DNA of 64,000 nucleotides from Liriodendron chinense (lineage: Eukaryota; Streptophyta; Magnoliopsida; Magnoliales; Magnoliaceae). Below are positions 35,847 through 47,874 of the stretch, one piece after another. The notes below the pieces were generated by a model. The model had not been told where the DNA came from. It was given only the letters and a program-made list of their open reading frames with translations, and searched no databases. The position numbers were made by a program, and so were the translations under genes. The stretch is from the NCBI GenBank assembly GCA_003013855.2, contig PVNU02002850.1, forward strand, positions 2,294,001 through 2,358,000, given 5' to 3'. How positions within the stretch are numbered: the stretch's first letter is position 1; each line of letters opens with the position of its first letter.

Positions 35847-38813
35847 TGGTATTTACAACGGTGCTGGTATGGGTACTAGATCTTCCTCACATGGGGCTTT
35901 TACCTAAGGACTACATTGTTGCCTGTGCTGAAGGGATAATATCGAGGCTTATCTTCATATATCACATAAGGTCGTGGTCCTGACTTGATTGTTCCTGGAG
36001 CAGGAGGTTCCCATGGAATGAACACTGGTCCTCTGGATTTCTCTGTTTGGCCCAGCTGTTGTAGTGTGATTGACACTCCTCCGGGATGTCTTTGTGGCTT
36101 GGGGACAGAACTTGCCCCTTGCAATATGACTGGCTTGACTGGAGGAGCCCTTTCCAAGACAATGGGTTCTTTCTGCTGATGAATACAATCCCTCCATTGC
36201 AGGTTGGATTGTTCCTGAGCTGAAATTGCTCCTTACAAAATGACAAGTTCATATGTGGGCTTGATATATGACTGTACTCCTTCCAGGATGACTGGCTCCC
36301 AACATGAATGGCTGTAAGGTGCCCCTTGCAAGGGGACCAGCCCTTGAACAACTAGTGCATCCTATGGAGGTGCTCCTTCAAGTACTAACGGCTCGAAGAC
36401 TGAAGGAGGAAAGGGGTTTGCCCCTTGCAAGATCGAAGGGGGATTTGTTGGCCCAAGCATGAATGGACTAGATAGGGGAAAAGAAGTGATCGAGATGCTC
36501 TCCTTCTTCTATACTGTGACGGCAGGGCCACGAGACGAACTGGGGTCCGTCGGATGCTGAGGCAGAGGATTTTGAAGGATGTTGTTAGGAGTTGCTAGAG
36601 GGGTTCCAGGGACCGAGATGACGATCTTACGGTCGTCAATCAGATTATGTATGGCATTCTTCAGAGTCATGCATCGATCAGTCATGTGGCCACGCCCTTT
36701 ATGGTAGGCACAATATTCGTCTTCTCGATAGTTCGAAGGCAGAGGATTCGAAGGAGGCCTGGGTGCCATTAGAGTGAGTAACTACTTTTGTACTAGCATA
36801 GCCATGACTTGACTGAGTGGCTGAGTGAGAGGAGTGAATTTCCTGAGCTCCTTGTAATTCTGCCTATTCTGATATGAGTATTGGCCGTTCCCCCTGAACT
36901 GCTGCTGCTGTCGAGGTGGTTGTAGCTGTGGTTGAGGATTTGCTTGTGGCTGATACCTCTGAGGTTGATGCTGAGCCTGATTCTGCTGATGCAATTGACG
37001 TCCCTGTGGGGGAGCATATTGGTTGCCTTGAGCAGTGGCGATGACGTTGTTTACCTCCGTCGGGTGAGGAGGAGAACCGCTGCGATTTCCATTCCCGTAT
37101 CCAATAAGTCTTCCTTCCACTCTGTTCCATTTGACTGAAGTGGCCTGATGAGGCCATGAGGAGATTGTCCCTGCGCGGATTCCTGCTTTAACTTGCTCTC
37201 CAGCACGGATTAACTGTGAGAAATTCGCATATGGATGCGAGATAAGATATCCAGATATGCCAGGATATGTTGAATGAACAATCATGGAGATTTGTTCTTC
37301 GTCGTCGATAGGTGTCCGCATTCTAGCCGCCATAGCTCCCCAACGTCTCACATAGGCTGATAACATTTCGTCACTCCTTTGCCTGAGAGCCGCGAGGTCA
37401 GCTCTCCTAGGTGCCATGTTGAGATTGTATGTGAATCTGTCAACAAAAGCCTGGGAGAGTTGCTCCCAAGTCTTGATGTGATGGCAATCCAATGATGCAT
37501 ACCAATCTAGGGCATCGCCCTTCAGAGATTTTTGGAATAAGCGAATGAGGGCTCCTTCATTTCCTAAGATTGCACTCAGCTCTCCATAGAAAGCCTTGAG
37601 ATGTGCTGTGGGACAGCCGCTGCCGTCCTATCTTTTGAATTTTTGTACCTCAAAATTTTGAGGTATCTGAGCATCTGGAAAAGGACACAGGTCTCTAAAC
37701 TTGGTCGAAGGTAGATCGATTCCTTGTTGTCGCTGAAGTTGATTTTGCAAGATCTAGAACTGCTCCCGAAACTCGTCCAGTCCTGTATGATTTGCTCGAA
37801 CGATTGGTGCCTCTCGAAGTAAGGCACGTTCTTCTTCTGCATAGTGATCGATGTCTTCAATCCTATGGGCTTGCTGAAAAGCAACCGTGGGTTGCTAAAA
37901 TTGATTCAATGATTGAACTGGATTCTGATAAACTTGTGCTTGAAATGACTGTAGTTGAGCTGGAGACTGTACTGAAGGTTTAATTGGAACTTGCTGGAAA
38001 TTAACCGAAGATTGCTGGATTGAAGATTGATGGAAATTAACTGGAGTTTGCTGAATTGAAGATTACTGGAAATTAACTGGAGTTTGCTGAATTGAAGATT
38101 ACTGGAAATTAACTGGAATCCCATGCGGGGATGTGCTAGAATTAAAATATGCTCCTGTTTGTAGGAGGCTGAGATGCTAGGAAGTGACCCCCTTGTTGGG
38201 TATTCGCCACTGTCCGTTGATTGATGTGGGCTTGACACTGACCCCCATTGTGGGCATTCGTCAGTACTGTCCCTACTGCTGAAAATTAAATTGAAATCCC
38301 ATCAGCGGGGATTTGTTGGAATTGAGTAAAGGTCCCATTGGCCGGGACATGCTGGGAAAGGAAAGGGGTCCCATCGACGAGGACGTGCTGGAATCTACTG
38401 AGATTGTTGCTTACAAGATTGACTGGAAGCTGATTGGAAGTCCCTGCTACGGGAATGCTCTGAGACAATCTTGTCGTCCTAGGAAGGTATTGAGGAGGAT
38501 GCCTCATAGCGAAGGGCTAAGATGGCTGTTGCCGGTAGTCTTAGGCAGACTCCGATGGTTGTGCTTGATTTGAACTGGAGGCCGGAGGGACCCGACATGG
38601 CTGTTGAGATTGCTAAACTGGGCCAACTTGATTGTTGACTGCTGCGGTAGCTTGTGCTTGCATGAATTGCAAGAGCACTTCTTCCATTGCTCTCATTCCT
38701 TGTGCCAATTCTTGCATGATTGGCGTATTCTCAATTGGTTGTTGCGTTGGAGGTTGCACTTCGGCCATTTCGAGGGCAGGGAAGAGGTGAGCTTCCTCTT
38801 CTTGGTCGGACAT
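35847..38813 (-). pseudogene. gag: gag of element 2
   Basis: Minus strand. The ATG at 38813-38811 starts MSDQEEEAHLFPALEMAEVQ, a plausible gag N-terminus close to the PBS. A Gln-rich stretch with 36-bp repeats follows (about 38110-37980; TGGAAATTAA at 37995, 38031, 38067 and 38103). The capsid-like retrotrans_gag core is open at 37492-36782 (WEQLSQAFVDRFTYNLNM, AALRQRSDEMLSAYVRRWG). A zinc-knuckle-like YCAYHKGRGHMTDRC is at about 36714-36670. The rest to 35847 is a Gln/Pro-rich linker with stops. Frames change several times, so no intact protein is made. Confidence 0.8.
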
Positions 38814-39061
38814 GGCCTGCTAAGCTCGAGTGCGGATTATGCTACAGAAGGGAAGTTGTTTCCGAAGACGTTAAGCCCGAGGAGGCGAAATGGTGAGGAA
38901 TATGCTCTACTCTTCTTCTTTTTTTGGATTTTGAGATTTTTTATTTTTTTTTATTTTTGGATGGAATGCTATGCAGATGAGATTATATGAGGACTAATGA
39001 CTTTTAAGTACAGGAAGGATTCTGTTTTTCAAGTTAGATCACGACTAGTGGGACTAGCATA

Positions 39062-39079
39062 TCCCCAGCAGAGTCATCA
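39062..39079 (-). other. Primer binding site of element 2
   Basis: TGATGACTCTGCTGGGGA on the minus strand, three bases inside the 5' LTR end. A usual Tat/Ogre-type site, as I recall it, begins TGGCGACTC; the differences here are G-to-A and C-to-T. The tRNA identity is not certain. Confidence 0.55.
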
Positions 39080-39337
39080 TTCTGTGGACGCTCGCCTCTC
39101 TGTGAGCTCTTAATTGTGCATATTTTAACCCCAATTCATCACTCATTATGCAAGGTTTTCATGATTTGTAGACTAATCTAATACATGGATATGTGATTGT
39201 AGGAATGAGAGAGAGGAATCATCAAAGAGAGACTTAAAGACACTATTTAGAAGCAGAGAAGATCAAAAGACCAAGTGTCGAAGGACAAAAGAAAGAAGTC
39301 AGAGAAAAGAAGAAAGAAAGCAGAAGAGCACACCCAA

Positions 39338-39585
39338 GACCGGTCGTCCAAGGCCCAAGACCGGTCGTCCGACCAGTCTGTACATTCAACAGAAGTACCC
39401 CAGAGGCCACAGCTCTCTGGACCATCCAAGACCGGTCGTGCGACCGGTCATCCACACCTCAGACCGGTCGTACGACCGGTCCTTGAATTAAAATTGCAGG
39501 ATGGAATTTTTGCAAAACTCTCTGGACAGTTTTGGAGCTCTTGCGACCGGTCGTCCAGTAGCTCAGACCGATCGTGCGACCGGTC
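39338..39585. repeat. GACCGGTC paired-octamer array (Z 5' LTR)
   Basis: Dyads at 39359-39378, 39430-39449, 39462-39481 and 39566-39585, plus single octamers at 39338 and 39545. Here the two octamers are 4 bp apart (GTCC, GTGC, GTAC, GTGC), unlike the 2-bp spacing in X. The array lies 100-350 bp upstream of TATA. The 3' LTR array is at 48113-48330. Confidence 0.92.
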
Positions 39586-39687
39586 AGTCTGCGTAATGAG
39601 GCGTGTTCTACAAGTCCCAAAATTCTCTGCGCACTGCGTACTCTTACGCAATTTCTGGAAGATTCTGATGCTGCGGAGCCTCCTTAC

Positions 39688-39694
39688 TATAAAA
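39688..39694 (+). promoter_or_regulatory. TATA box of Z 5' LTR
   Basis: TATAAAA followed by GGACACCTAGGG; the 3' LTR has TATAAAG at 48430-48436. Confidence 0.65.
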
Positions 39695-40663
39695 GGACAC
39701 CTAGGGATCGTTCCTAGGGTATCTGAGAAGAGTTCGAGCAAGGTGGGAGGCGGTGGAAGTGGATTTCGGAGTTCCACAACTCCTCCTAGTTTGTTTGCTT
39801 TTTTATTTATTTTTAGTTGTTTCATGTTTCCTTGGATCATGAACGGCTAAACCTCTTAGCTAGGGCTAAGAGGTGAAGCTTGTAGTGAATCTAAAATGTT
39901 TCAATTCGTTTAAAGTTAGTTTTAAGATTGGATTTCATGTTTATGAACAATTGTTTGAAGTTAATACAAGTTCTAAGTAGTTTTTCTTAGTCTTATGATG
40001 ACTCATGGATGTTTGGAAGAAGTACTTGAGTTCTTAATTGTTATGTGTTAGTTTAGACCTGTATGATCCGAGGAATTGGAGTACGCTCTAGTACTATGAT
40101 CTTCATGTGGGAACTTCCTACCAAAGTTCTACTTTTCTGATTTCTATTGTATGGTGGACTGTGTATGTGATTTGAATCAAGTTCAAGTGATGATCTAGCT
40201 TTGTCTTGTTACAGGCCTTAGTGATGGTTATGATTATGAACTTAGTCTATTGGAATTGGGATTGACCTATGCAATTGAGCATGCTCATCCTAGCTTTCAT
40301 TGAGTGAATCATATGCATGAATCTTACATATGGCAGATTGTTGGTTTCAACAGCTCTATCATCCGACTAGATAGATCTTACTTTCGATTCTAGTTAAGAA
40401 AGTGAGAAACCACAGCGACTTGAGCATCAAGGATTGCTACAAGTGGATCCTTGAACCCCTAGTGCCTTTTTATAATTGTTTACTTTCAATTTAGTTCAAA
40501 GTTGTTACTTCCATCAATCTCCTATAAATCTGGTTATTAGCTTCTCAATAGAAACTATTAGATGTGTTTGTGAAATCCTACATAAGTCCCTGTGGATCGA
40601 CCTCGGTCTTACTGAGATTATTACTAGATCGCAACCCTACACTTAGGGAAGCGAACAAGTTTT

Positions 40664-40681
40664 TGGCGCCGTTACCTGTGA
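40664..40681 (+). other. Primer binding site of element Z (tRNA-Asp type)
   Basis: TGGCGCCGTTACCTGTGA, six bases after the 5' LTR. The first ten bases match the complement of a plant tRNA-Asp 3' end, the usual Athila primer; the rest differs at three positions. Confidence 0.8.
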
Positions 40682-41228
40682 CTTTGACGGTTTTTCACAA
40701 ATTTCTAAAAATAGTGTCTATTTAGGATTTTTAGGATTAGTACTAACTTAGTTTGTTTTGTTTGATTTGTTTTCTTTTTCAGTGATTTCTAGGAAGCTGA
40801 AGAAGATATAAGGATCTGAAGTGTCAAATCAGGTTTTATCTTTCTAAACCTTACTCTTCTTCTTCTCCTATTCATTCATATCATATTCATCTCTTGTAGA
40901 GTGGGTGGAGACTCCTTTTGGATCTCTGATAGGTAGGCCTTGTGCCACCTGGATTCCTATTGGTCGGCTCTGCCGTCTTGGATCACCTTGTGCTTAGAGA
41001 TTTCTCTTCTCAACTCTACTCCTCTTTCTTCTTTTTCTGCACTTTTCTCAAAAGATTCAAAGAGTGGGTGGGGAATTCTCTGAACCCCTATTGACCAGGA
41101 GAAATCGGTCTCTATCCTTGCTTCTAGCCTAGCCATTGCAAGACACCTTGTGCTTCGGTCTTAGAGAAGAGTAAAGAAAGGAAGGAAGAATTCTTTTTCC
41201 TTTTTATTTCAGTCTTTTAAGATTTTGT

Positions 41229-42993
41229 ATGCCACGTTGGGCTCGGGATTCCAATAATCGACTCATAAGTGAAGGGGGAATAGTAGAAGGAATAGACAGA
41301 GAACCACGTGCTAGGAGACATCTAACTTCTCCAATTTTGTCAGAAAATATGGCTGTAAATCAACTTAATCTGATGGTCAATCCAAATCTAGGCCAAAACC
41401 AAACCGAAACGGGAGAAAATGTGGTTGAGAATGTTCCCCGACCAAGAACATTACGTGATTACTTGCAACCAGCAAGAGCGAGCACTCCCTCATGCATAAT
41501 CTTTCTAAAAAATGTAGGGAATGTCGATTTGAAACCAGGGAGTAATCCAACTACTCCCAAGATTCCATGGATTAGACAGTGAAAGTGCCTATCAACACCT
41601 TAAGGAGTTTGATGAGGTAATAACCACCATGCACTTTGCGAATGTTACTGATGATGTGGTAAGACTTAAATTATTTCCTTTTACCCTTAAAGATAAAGCT
41701 AAAGGTTGGCTTCATGCATTAAGGCCAAGATCAATTGGTGCATGAACTGATATGCATAGGGAATTCATTAAAAAATTCTCCCCTACTCACAAAACGAACA
41801 TGTTGAGGTGCCTTATCATGAACTTTGCCCAAAAGGAAGATGAGACCTTCTTCCAATGTTGGGAGAGGTTTAAGGACTAGTTAAATGCATGCCCACATCA
41901 TGGCTATGAAATTTGGCGGGTTATAAGTTTTTCCTATGATGGACTGACTTCACCCATGCGCCAATTTGTAGAGATGATGTGTAATGGGGAGTTCATGAAT
42001 AAGGAAGCCGATGAAGCATGGGACTATTTGTAGGAAGTAGCTGAGAATGCACATTCTTGGGATACATCTAAACCAGCAAATTCCAAGACTGGCCAACAAA
42101 AAGAAAAAGGAGGAATTTATGTCTTATCAGAAGAGGATAGCATAAGTGCACGGGTGGCTAGCCTCATAAGAAAAGTTGAGGCCATGGAATTAAGGAAAGG
42201 AGAGACGATTAACTACAATGACGTTGAAACTGTTTGTGGAATTTGTGCCGAAAATCAACATGCAACACAAGATTGTCCCACAATTTCAGCGGTTCAAGAC
42301 ATCTTACAAGAACAATCAAATGCCATAAACAGTTATCAACGGCAATTTGGTGCTCTAAACTCAAACACGTTTAATGCTAATTGGAAGAACCATCCCAACT
42401 TCAGTTGGAGGAATGGACCCACTGCGAATGCAACCAATATCCCTCAAGCTCAACCTATACTAGGTCCATCTCTAGTCATTACTCCAAAAGTTACGCTAGA
42501 GGAGATGTTGGGTGCATTCGTATCGGTTCAAGCTGAGTATAACAAGACTAATTCTCTGAAAATAGATGGGTACATGCAAGAGCAATTGAAATTCAATCAA
42601 AATTTAACTCAAGCCATCAATGAATTGAAGACTTCAATAGCTAGAGTTGAATTTCACCTCAATGTTAGGGAGAAAGGCACACTTCCTGCCCAACCTCTCC
42701 CTAACCCAAGAACCCAATTTGAGATACAAGATACAGGCACATCTCCCCAACACACGGAGCATGTTCAAGCTATCACTACTTTGAGAAGTAGAAAAATAAT
42801 TGACAAATCTAATCTGGTGAAGGCCCCAAAGCCTAAGGATCCGAAAAATTCCAAAGAGGATGATAGCTCAAACAACACTCCACAAGAGAAAGAACCGGAA
42901 AAGCAATACAAGCCGGTTGCTCCGTTTCCCCAAAGGTTGATTTCACCCAAACCTTTAGACAAAAATCTGAAAATATTAGAGGTTTTCAAGTAG
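41229..42993 (+). pseudogene. gag: gag of element Z
   Basis: The ATG at 41229 follows the leader; the first 118 codons (SNNRLISEGGIVEGI, NVGNVDLKPGSNPTTPKI) run to 41582. A one-base shift just before 41569 moves the frame to GLDSESAYQHLKEFDEV, which then continues in the pol frame. Stops occur near 41744 (after SIGA), 41878 (FKD) and 42031 (YL). From 42154 it is open to a TAG at 42991. It contains the cysteine segment CGICAENQHATQDCP (42235-42280), a zinc-knuckle-like motif, and a polar C-terminal part. Role: structural particle protein. Confidence 0.88.
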
Positions 42994-43518
42994 GTGAAGA
43001 TCAACATCCCGTTGTTGGATGCCATAAAACAAATACCATCATATGCCAAATTTCTAAAGGAATTATGTACGGTCAAAAGGAAAGTCAATGTTCATAACAA
43101 AGTACTTTTGACTAAAAATTTGAGCGCTATCATCAAACAAGAGGTGCCCCAAAAATACAAGGATCCGAGTAGTCCAACCATCTCATGCATCATAGGAGAC
43201 TACTGGATTAAACAAGCCTTACTTGATTTAGGGGCAAGTGTGAACCTCATTCCATACTCGGTTTACGAACAACTGGGGTTAGGTGAATTGAAACCCACCA
43301 AAACCACACTCCAACTTGCTGATAGATCCATTCGTATACCGAGAGGAGTGATTGAGGATGTTTTAGTCCAAGTTGATAAATTCTACTACCCAGTAGACTT
43401 TATTGTCTTGGATACACATCCCGTGATAGGTACCGATGCTCAAATTCCTGTCATACTTGGCCGCCCTTTTCTAGCTACTTCCAATGCGATTATCAATTGT
43501 AGAAACGGGCTAGTATAA
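42994..43518 (+). pseudogene. pol: Aspartic protease region of element Z
   Basis: Same frame as gag, after TAG 42991 in FK(stop)VKINIPLLDAI, where a CAG codon is expected. Active-site segment LLDLGASVNLIPYSVYEQL is at about 43220-43275, then LQLADRSIRIPRGVIEDVLVQ and PVILGRPFLATSNAIINC. A TAA at 43516 interrupts the conserved NGVMQLSFG segment (as read in X), where a CAA is expected. It is closely related to 3954-4553 of X. Confidence 0.88.
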
Positions 43519-45534
43519 ATGTCCTTTGGAAATATGACACTTGAGCTGAATATATTTGATTTATGCAAGCAACCACGGGAGGTTGATGATGAGATCCACG
43601 AGATAAATATGATTGAGTCATTCATGGAAGATACACTCCCCTTGTCATTATATTCCGACCCTTCAGAGACATGTGTGGCCCACTCTCATGAGATAAATGA
43701 TGACACAATACGAGAGATGGATGCCATGTTAGATGCGATGTCGGTGCTTGATAACAAAAGATGGAAGGCCCTATTTGAGCCTTTGCCCATAAACGAGAAC
43801 AAAGCCCTCCCATCCAATATCAAGGCACCAACACTCGACCTAAAACCATTACCAAGTGAGTTAAAATATGTCTATTTAGGTCGAGATGACACATATCCGG
43901 TGGTGATTTCTTCCCACTTGGATGAGGAACAAGAGAGTAGGCTAATGGCCACTCTATTAGAGGACAAGAGTGCCATTGGGTGGTCGATTATGGATCTCAA
44001 AGGCATAGACCCACTGATTTGTACTCATCGCATACACCTTGAGGAGAATGCGAAGACATCTAGGCAACCACAAAGATGACTCAATCCAAACATGAAGGAA
44101 GTGGTTAAGGCCGAAGTGGTAAAACTATTGGATGTGGGTATTATCTACCCAATATCCGATAGTCAATGGGTAAGTCCAACTCAAGTGGTGCCTAAGAAAT
44201 CCGGAATAACCATCGTAGCCAATGCCAATAATGAACTCGTGCCAACCAGAGTCACTACCGGTTGGAGAATGTGCATTGACTACAGGAAGCTAAACACTGT
44301 CACGAGGAAAGACCACTTCCCCCTACCATTTGTTGATCAAATTTTAGAAAGGTTGGTGGGTCATTCCCATTTTTGCTTCCTTGATGGCTATTCAGGGTAC
44401 AACCAAATAAAGATCGCCCTTGAAGACCAAGAAAAGACTACATTCATATGTCCATTCGGCACCTTCGCCTATCGACGGATGCCATTTGGACTATGTAATG
44501 CCCCTGCCACATTTCAGCGTTGTATGATGACTATCTTTTCTGATATGGTGGGGACGATTCTCGAAGTCTTCATGGATGACTTCTTAGTATTTGGTTGTAG
44601 CTTTGATGAGTGCCTTGTGCACTTAAAATCTGTGCTGAAAAGATGTGAAGAGAAGAACCTTGTGCTGAATTGGGAAAAGTGTCATTTTATGGTTCAAAAG
44701 GGAATTGTACTTGGTCACATCGTTTCACAAAATGAAATCGAGGTGGACAAAGCGAAAATCGATCTTATCTCTAACCTTCCACCACCCAAGAGCATACGAG
44801 ATGTGCGGTCCTTTTTGGGACACGCAGGATTTTATAGAAGGTTCATAAAGGACTTCAGTTCACTTTCTCATCCTTTATATAACCTACTTCAAAAGGAAAA
44901 CTCATTCGAGTGGAATGAAGAATGTCAAAAGGCCTTTACTACACTTAAAGGTATATTGACATGTGCTCCCATAATGCAACCACCTGATTGGAGCCTTCCT
45001 TTTGAAATTATGTGCGATGCAAGCGACTATGCTATTGGGGCCGTGCTAGGCCAAAGAAAAGAGAAGAAGCCATGTGTCATCTACTATGCAAGTAGAACTT
45101 TAAACTCAGCCCAAGCAAAGTACACCACTACAGAAAAAGAACTTTTAGCCGTAGTTTTTGCCTTGGACAAGTTTAGGTCCTACTTGATTGGATCCAAGAT
45201 CATCATATTCACTGACCATGCCGCGCTTAAGTACCTTCTCTCTAAGAAGGATGCTAAACCACGGTTGTTAAGATGGATCCTTCTACTCCAGGAATTTGAC
45301 ATAGAGATACGTGATAAGAAAGGAGTAGAAAATGTAGTGGCTGACCATCTCTCTCAACTTGTCCTCACTAATTCCCCTGAAACGACCGCGATCAATGACA
45401 TGTTCCCTGATGAACAACTTTTTGTTGTTTCCCAATTGCCATGGTATGCGGACATTGTTAACTATCTTACTACATGTACGATTCCTACACATTGGAAAAA
45501 GCAAGATAAGGATAAGTTCTTCACTGAGGTATGA
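43519..45534 (+). pseudogene. pol: Linker, reverse transcriptase and RNase H of element Z
   Basis: Linker 43519-44076, then TGA at 44077 (a CGA is expected), then 480 open codons from 44092. RT motifs: TGWRMCIDYRKLNTVTRKDH, FCFLDGYSGYNQI, RRMPFGLCNAPATFQRCM and the catalytic FMDDFLVFG (44569-44595). RNase H is at about 44995-45360 with MCDASDYAIGAVLGQR, TTEKELLAVVFALDKFRSY, FTDHAALKYLL and ADHLSQL; its catalytic Asp, Glu and Asp are in place. It ends at TGA 45532 in FFTEV(stop)KFLWDDP, where TGG is expected. Confidence 0.9.
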
Positions 45535-46737
45535 AAATTCCTATGGGACGACCCATACTTATTCAAGTATTGTCCCAATCAAATCATAAGGAGATGTGTG
45601 CCAGATGATGAACAACAAAGCATCATCTCCTTCTGTCATTCTCAGGCATGTGGTGGTCACTTTTCGGCTAAAAAGACCACAGCAAAAATTCTGCAATGTG
45701 GGTTTTATTGGCCCACTGTGTTCAAAGACACACATGAGTTTTGCAAAACATGTGAATCTTTTCAGAAATTGGGAGGAATCTCCCATAGAAATATGATTCC
45801 ACTCAATTCCATCTTAATAATCGAAATTTTTTATTGTTGGGGCATCGATTTCATGGGTCCATTCCCATCTTCTTTTGGAAACGCATACATCTTGCTTGCC
45901 GTAGACTATGTATCCAAATGGGTTGAGGCCATCCCTTACCGGAATAATGACCATAAAACGGTCATTCGCTTCTTAAAAGAGAATATTCTTTCCTGGTTTG
46001 GAACACCTCGAGTCATCATAAGTGATGGAGGGTCTCACTTTTGTAATCGCCCTTTTGAAACTTTAATGGAGAAATATGGTGTAACACACAAAGTGAGCAC
46101 TCCCTATCACCCACAAACTAGTGGACAAGCTGAGATATCCAATAGGGAGATTAAACACATTTTCGAGAAAATGGTGAACCCCGATCGCAAGGATTGGTCG
46201 CTTCGACTTACCGATGCGCTTTGGGCCTACCGTACTGCTTTTAAGACCCCTATTGGAATGTCTCCCTATAGACTTGTTTATGGGAAGGCTTATCACTTGC
46301 CTGTGGAGTTGGAACATAGGTCATACTGGGCAATTAAGAAGATGAATTTTGATTATGACAAGGCGAGCTCGTTGCGCAAACTTCAATTGAATGAACTTGC
46401 AGAAATCCGGAACGAAGCTTATGAGAATGCGAGAATTTACAAGGACAAGACGAATATATTCCATGATAAGAACATTCTTCGTAAGACATTCACGATCAAT
46501 CAAAAAGTCCTTTTATATAATTCTCGCCTCCATTTATTTCCGGGCAAGTTGAGATCTCAATGGACCGGTCCTAACATTGTGCAAACTGTCTACCCATATG
46601 GGACCGTCAAGTTGTTAAATCCAAGGAACGACAACATTTTTAAGGCGAATGGTCAGCGATTAAAGCCGTTCTTTGAGAAGTTTCCTTCAGAATGTATGTC
46701 CATACCTCTGACTGATCCTGTGTATCAGGATGATTGA
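45535..46737 (+). pseudogene. pol: Integrase of element Z
   Basis: Same frame, open from 45535. Zinc-binding H-H-C-C: CHSQACGGHFSAKKT to CKTCESFQ (45637-45765). Core: WGIDFMGPFPSSFGN, AVDYVSKWVEA, ISDGGSHFCN (46018-46047) and YHPQTSGQAEISNREIK, so D, D and E are all present. The C-terminal part has LLYNSRLHLFPGKLRSQWTGP, a GPF/Y-like segment, and ends QDD at 46737. No chromodomain is seen, as usual for Athila. Confidence 0.9.
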
Positions 46738-47861
46738 TCTCCTAGTCTGATGGAGGTATAGAGTAGTTAGAATTAGGATTTGGTTGCTTTTGTTTATTTT
46801 TAATAGGTTTGTTAGAAGGAGGAAGAATTTCACTTTTCACTCTCTCAGGTACTATCATTCCTCACTCCCTTTTATTTTAGAATTGCTCTCATGTTTGCTT
46901 ATTGCACATCTTTTATATTGAGGTCAATGCAAGATTTGGTTGGGGGGTGTAGGATCACTTGGATGAATCTAGCGTTTTGTAACATCTCGAGCAATGATGT
47001 AGAAAATTTTTGATTTCTCTAAATTTCAAACCTCTTTTAGAAAACCTTACTGCTATACATTCGAGATCATATGAGTATAAGAAGAGGAGATACGAAGTGT
47101 ATGATGTTGTAAGTCTTAAACTTCTTTCAACATAATAGTTTTATATGTGAATTCCCCTATTTTTGTGATTGATAGAAAATTTGAACACTTTTACACCTAG
47201 TTCACATTACACGATTTTCATGAGTTAAAAGGATTACGCGATTTGTGGATTAGCTAGATTTTGACTTAAGGTGTTGAGAAACCAAGCCGAGGTACTTTAT
47301 CCATCCTTGTCCATGGGAAAATAACGAAAGATATGGATTTCTAAAAATCCTATCTAAATTAAAAAGAAAAGGAAAAAGGAAAAGGAAGGATGAAATTGGG
47401 AGTGATGGAAAAATGGTGAAAAATTCCGATTAGGGCTACCTACTACCAACCGGGGGATGGTCTACCCGTAACCAAAGCTGGAAATGGGACGTAGTGTGAA
47501 AGCCGTCGGAAGGACAGTAAGGCAAATTCCTGTCATGGACTTATGTTGCTCTATATACCTTGTGATCTATAGTCTAGTGAATCTATGAAGAAGATAATCC
47601 TGAAAACTCATGAGATGAATTTTCACAATGCACACTAGGTTGAATTTGTTCAAACTCTTCTATTTATCAACCAATCAGCGGGAATTTCATATGGATACTT
47701 ATTATGTTTTGAGAGTTTACAGTTTCAACCTCTATCACCTAATTTCTCTAACTCTTACACTTGTGTAGTTTGGGATGTATAGAAGAATGGTTTCTAAAGG
47801 AGAGTTGGGTTTGGAGAATGAAATTGATTTCACGGATGTTTTGCTCGGGACTAGCAAAATG
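46738..47861 (+). other. 3' non-coding region of element Z
   Basis: About 1.1 kb with no ORF; in many Athila elements an env-like ORF sits here, but none is seen. It has two G-rich GGTTGGGGG segments (near 46940 and 47863). Confidence 0.75.
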
Positions 47862-47874
47862 CTGGTTGGGGGTG
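47862..47874 (+). other. Polypurine tract of element Z
   Basis: CTGGTTGGGGGTG directly before the TG of the 3' LTR. Confidence 0.75.

Larger units (their letters stand above)
39101..40657 (+). repeat. 5' LTR of element Z
   Basis: 1557 bp, TGTGAGCTCTTAATTG to GAAGCGAACA. The 3' LTR begins TGTTGAGCTC, so one T was lost here. It is 32 bp longer than the 3' LTR because of one extra array unit. Confidence 0.92.

Noticed and set aside
40664..40681. tRNA genes near the LTRs
   Set aside because: Only 18-base primer-site complements are present; no cloverleaf sequence was seen.
46561..46576. A single GGACCGGTCC in the integrase of Z as an array member
   Set aside because: Isolated, unpaired and within the conserved coding segment WTGP; chance occurrence.
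46738..47861. env-like ORF in element Z
   Set aside because: No ORF of useful length or membrane segments in the interval where some Athila elements carry one.
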